Source of the DNA: Rickettsia endosymbiont of Bryobia graminum
GTDB taxonomy: Bacteria > Pseudomonadota > Alphaproteobacteria > Rickettsiales > Rickettsiaceae
Length of the DNA: 6,610 nucleotides
Assembly (NCBI GenBank): GCA_020881085.1
Contig: JAJIYR010000173.1
Span: 1-6,610 of the forward strand
Direction of reading: 5' to 3'
This document shows positions 6,499-6,610 of the stretch, piece after piece; position 1 is the first letter of the stretch, and each line of letters begins with the position of its first letter. The notes below the pieces were generated by a model. That model saw nothing but the letters and a program-made list of their open reading frames with translations. It was not told where the DNA came from and did not search any database. The position numbers and the translations under genes are program-made.

Positions 6499-6610
6499 TT
6501 AAATAAACTTTAGTACGTGTTCTACAGCCATGATAATATCTTTGAATTCACCACTTAGTTTTCTTATTTCGTTCTTAATCTTAAACTAATAATGTTCTAT
6601 AGGATTTAAA
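6499..6610 (-). pseudogene. IS630/Tc1-mariner-type transposase C-terminal remnant, with nonsense codon
   Basis: A frame entering from the right edge reads LNPIEHY, stop, then FKIKNEIRKLSGEFKDI and IMAVEHVLKFI before TAA at 6501-6499. LNPIEH followed by W and a basic xxIKNEIRK stretch is the typical C-terminal signature of DDE_3 transposases of the IS630 group. The TAG at 6588-6586 occupies the position of the conserved Trp, which one base change from TGG would explain. The terminal inverted repeat is not recognisable, because ldcA homology begins within about 10-30 bp of the transposase stop. The copy appears decayed. Assignment rests on about 36 residues, so other DDE_3 relatives are possible. 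Confidence 0.72.

Overview
This AT-rich window looks like the chromosome of an obligate intracellular alphaproteobacterium of the family Rickettsiaceae. Three things point there: a non-mitochondrial nucleotide translocase of the Tlc family, an ortholog of the Rickettsia cell-antigen/effector Sca4, and a compact set of same-strand genes flanked by decayed insertion sequences. Sca4 is strongly diverged and shorter than I recall for pathogenic spotted-fever and typhus-group rickettsiae. A deep-branching or non-vertebrate lineage (Torix/Tisiphia-like or Megaira-like) is therefore a reasonable but unproven guess.

Everything recognisable is on the minus strand, so the biological order runs from high to low coordinates. 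At the right edge (6499-6610) is the C-terminal scrap of an IS630/Tc1-type transposase carrying a nonsense codon. It abuts a broken LD-carboxypeptidase gene (ldcA, 5760 to about 6490) that lacks its 5' end. A frameshift near 5858 also separates its catalytic Ser/Glu part from the catalytic-His part. The restored ldcA frame ends in an ATGA overlap with the start of hemC (4867-5763), which appears intact and encodes porphobilinogen deaminase. After a 154-bp gap holding a hairpin and a good sigma70-type promoter comes tlc4 (3165-4712), an inner-membrane nucleotide carrier. A 205-bp gap with a perfect 17-nt palindrome follows, then sca4 (437-2959). Downstream of sca4 are a near-perfect 19-bp inverted repeat and a second 17-nt palindrome. 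The left edge (1-345) is a 5'-truncated IS3-family transposase.

Functionally, hemC serves heme synthesis, tlc4 imports host nucleotides, and sca4 is predicted to encode a secreted or surface-associated host-interaction protein. ldcA, a peptidoglycan-recycling gene, is decaying. I see no wholly new multi-gene system. The points most worth follow-up are the remodelled Sca4 without recognisable vinculin-binding helices, the two-step death of ldcA that leaves hemC with a fossil translational-coupling signal, the leader hairpin of tlc4, and the palindromes around sca4.
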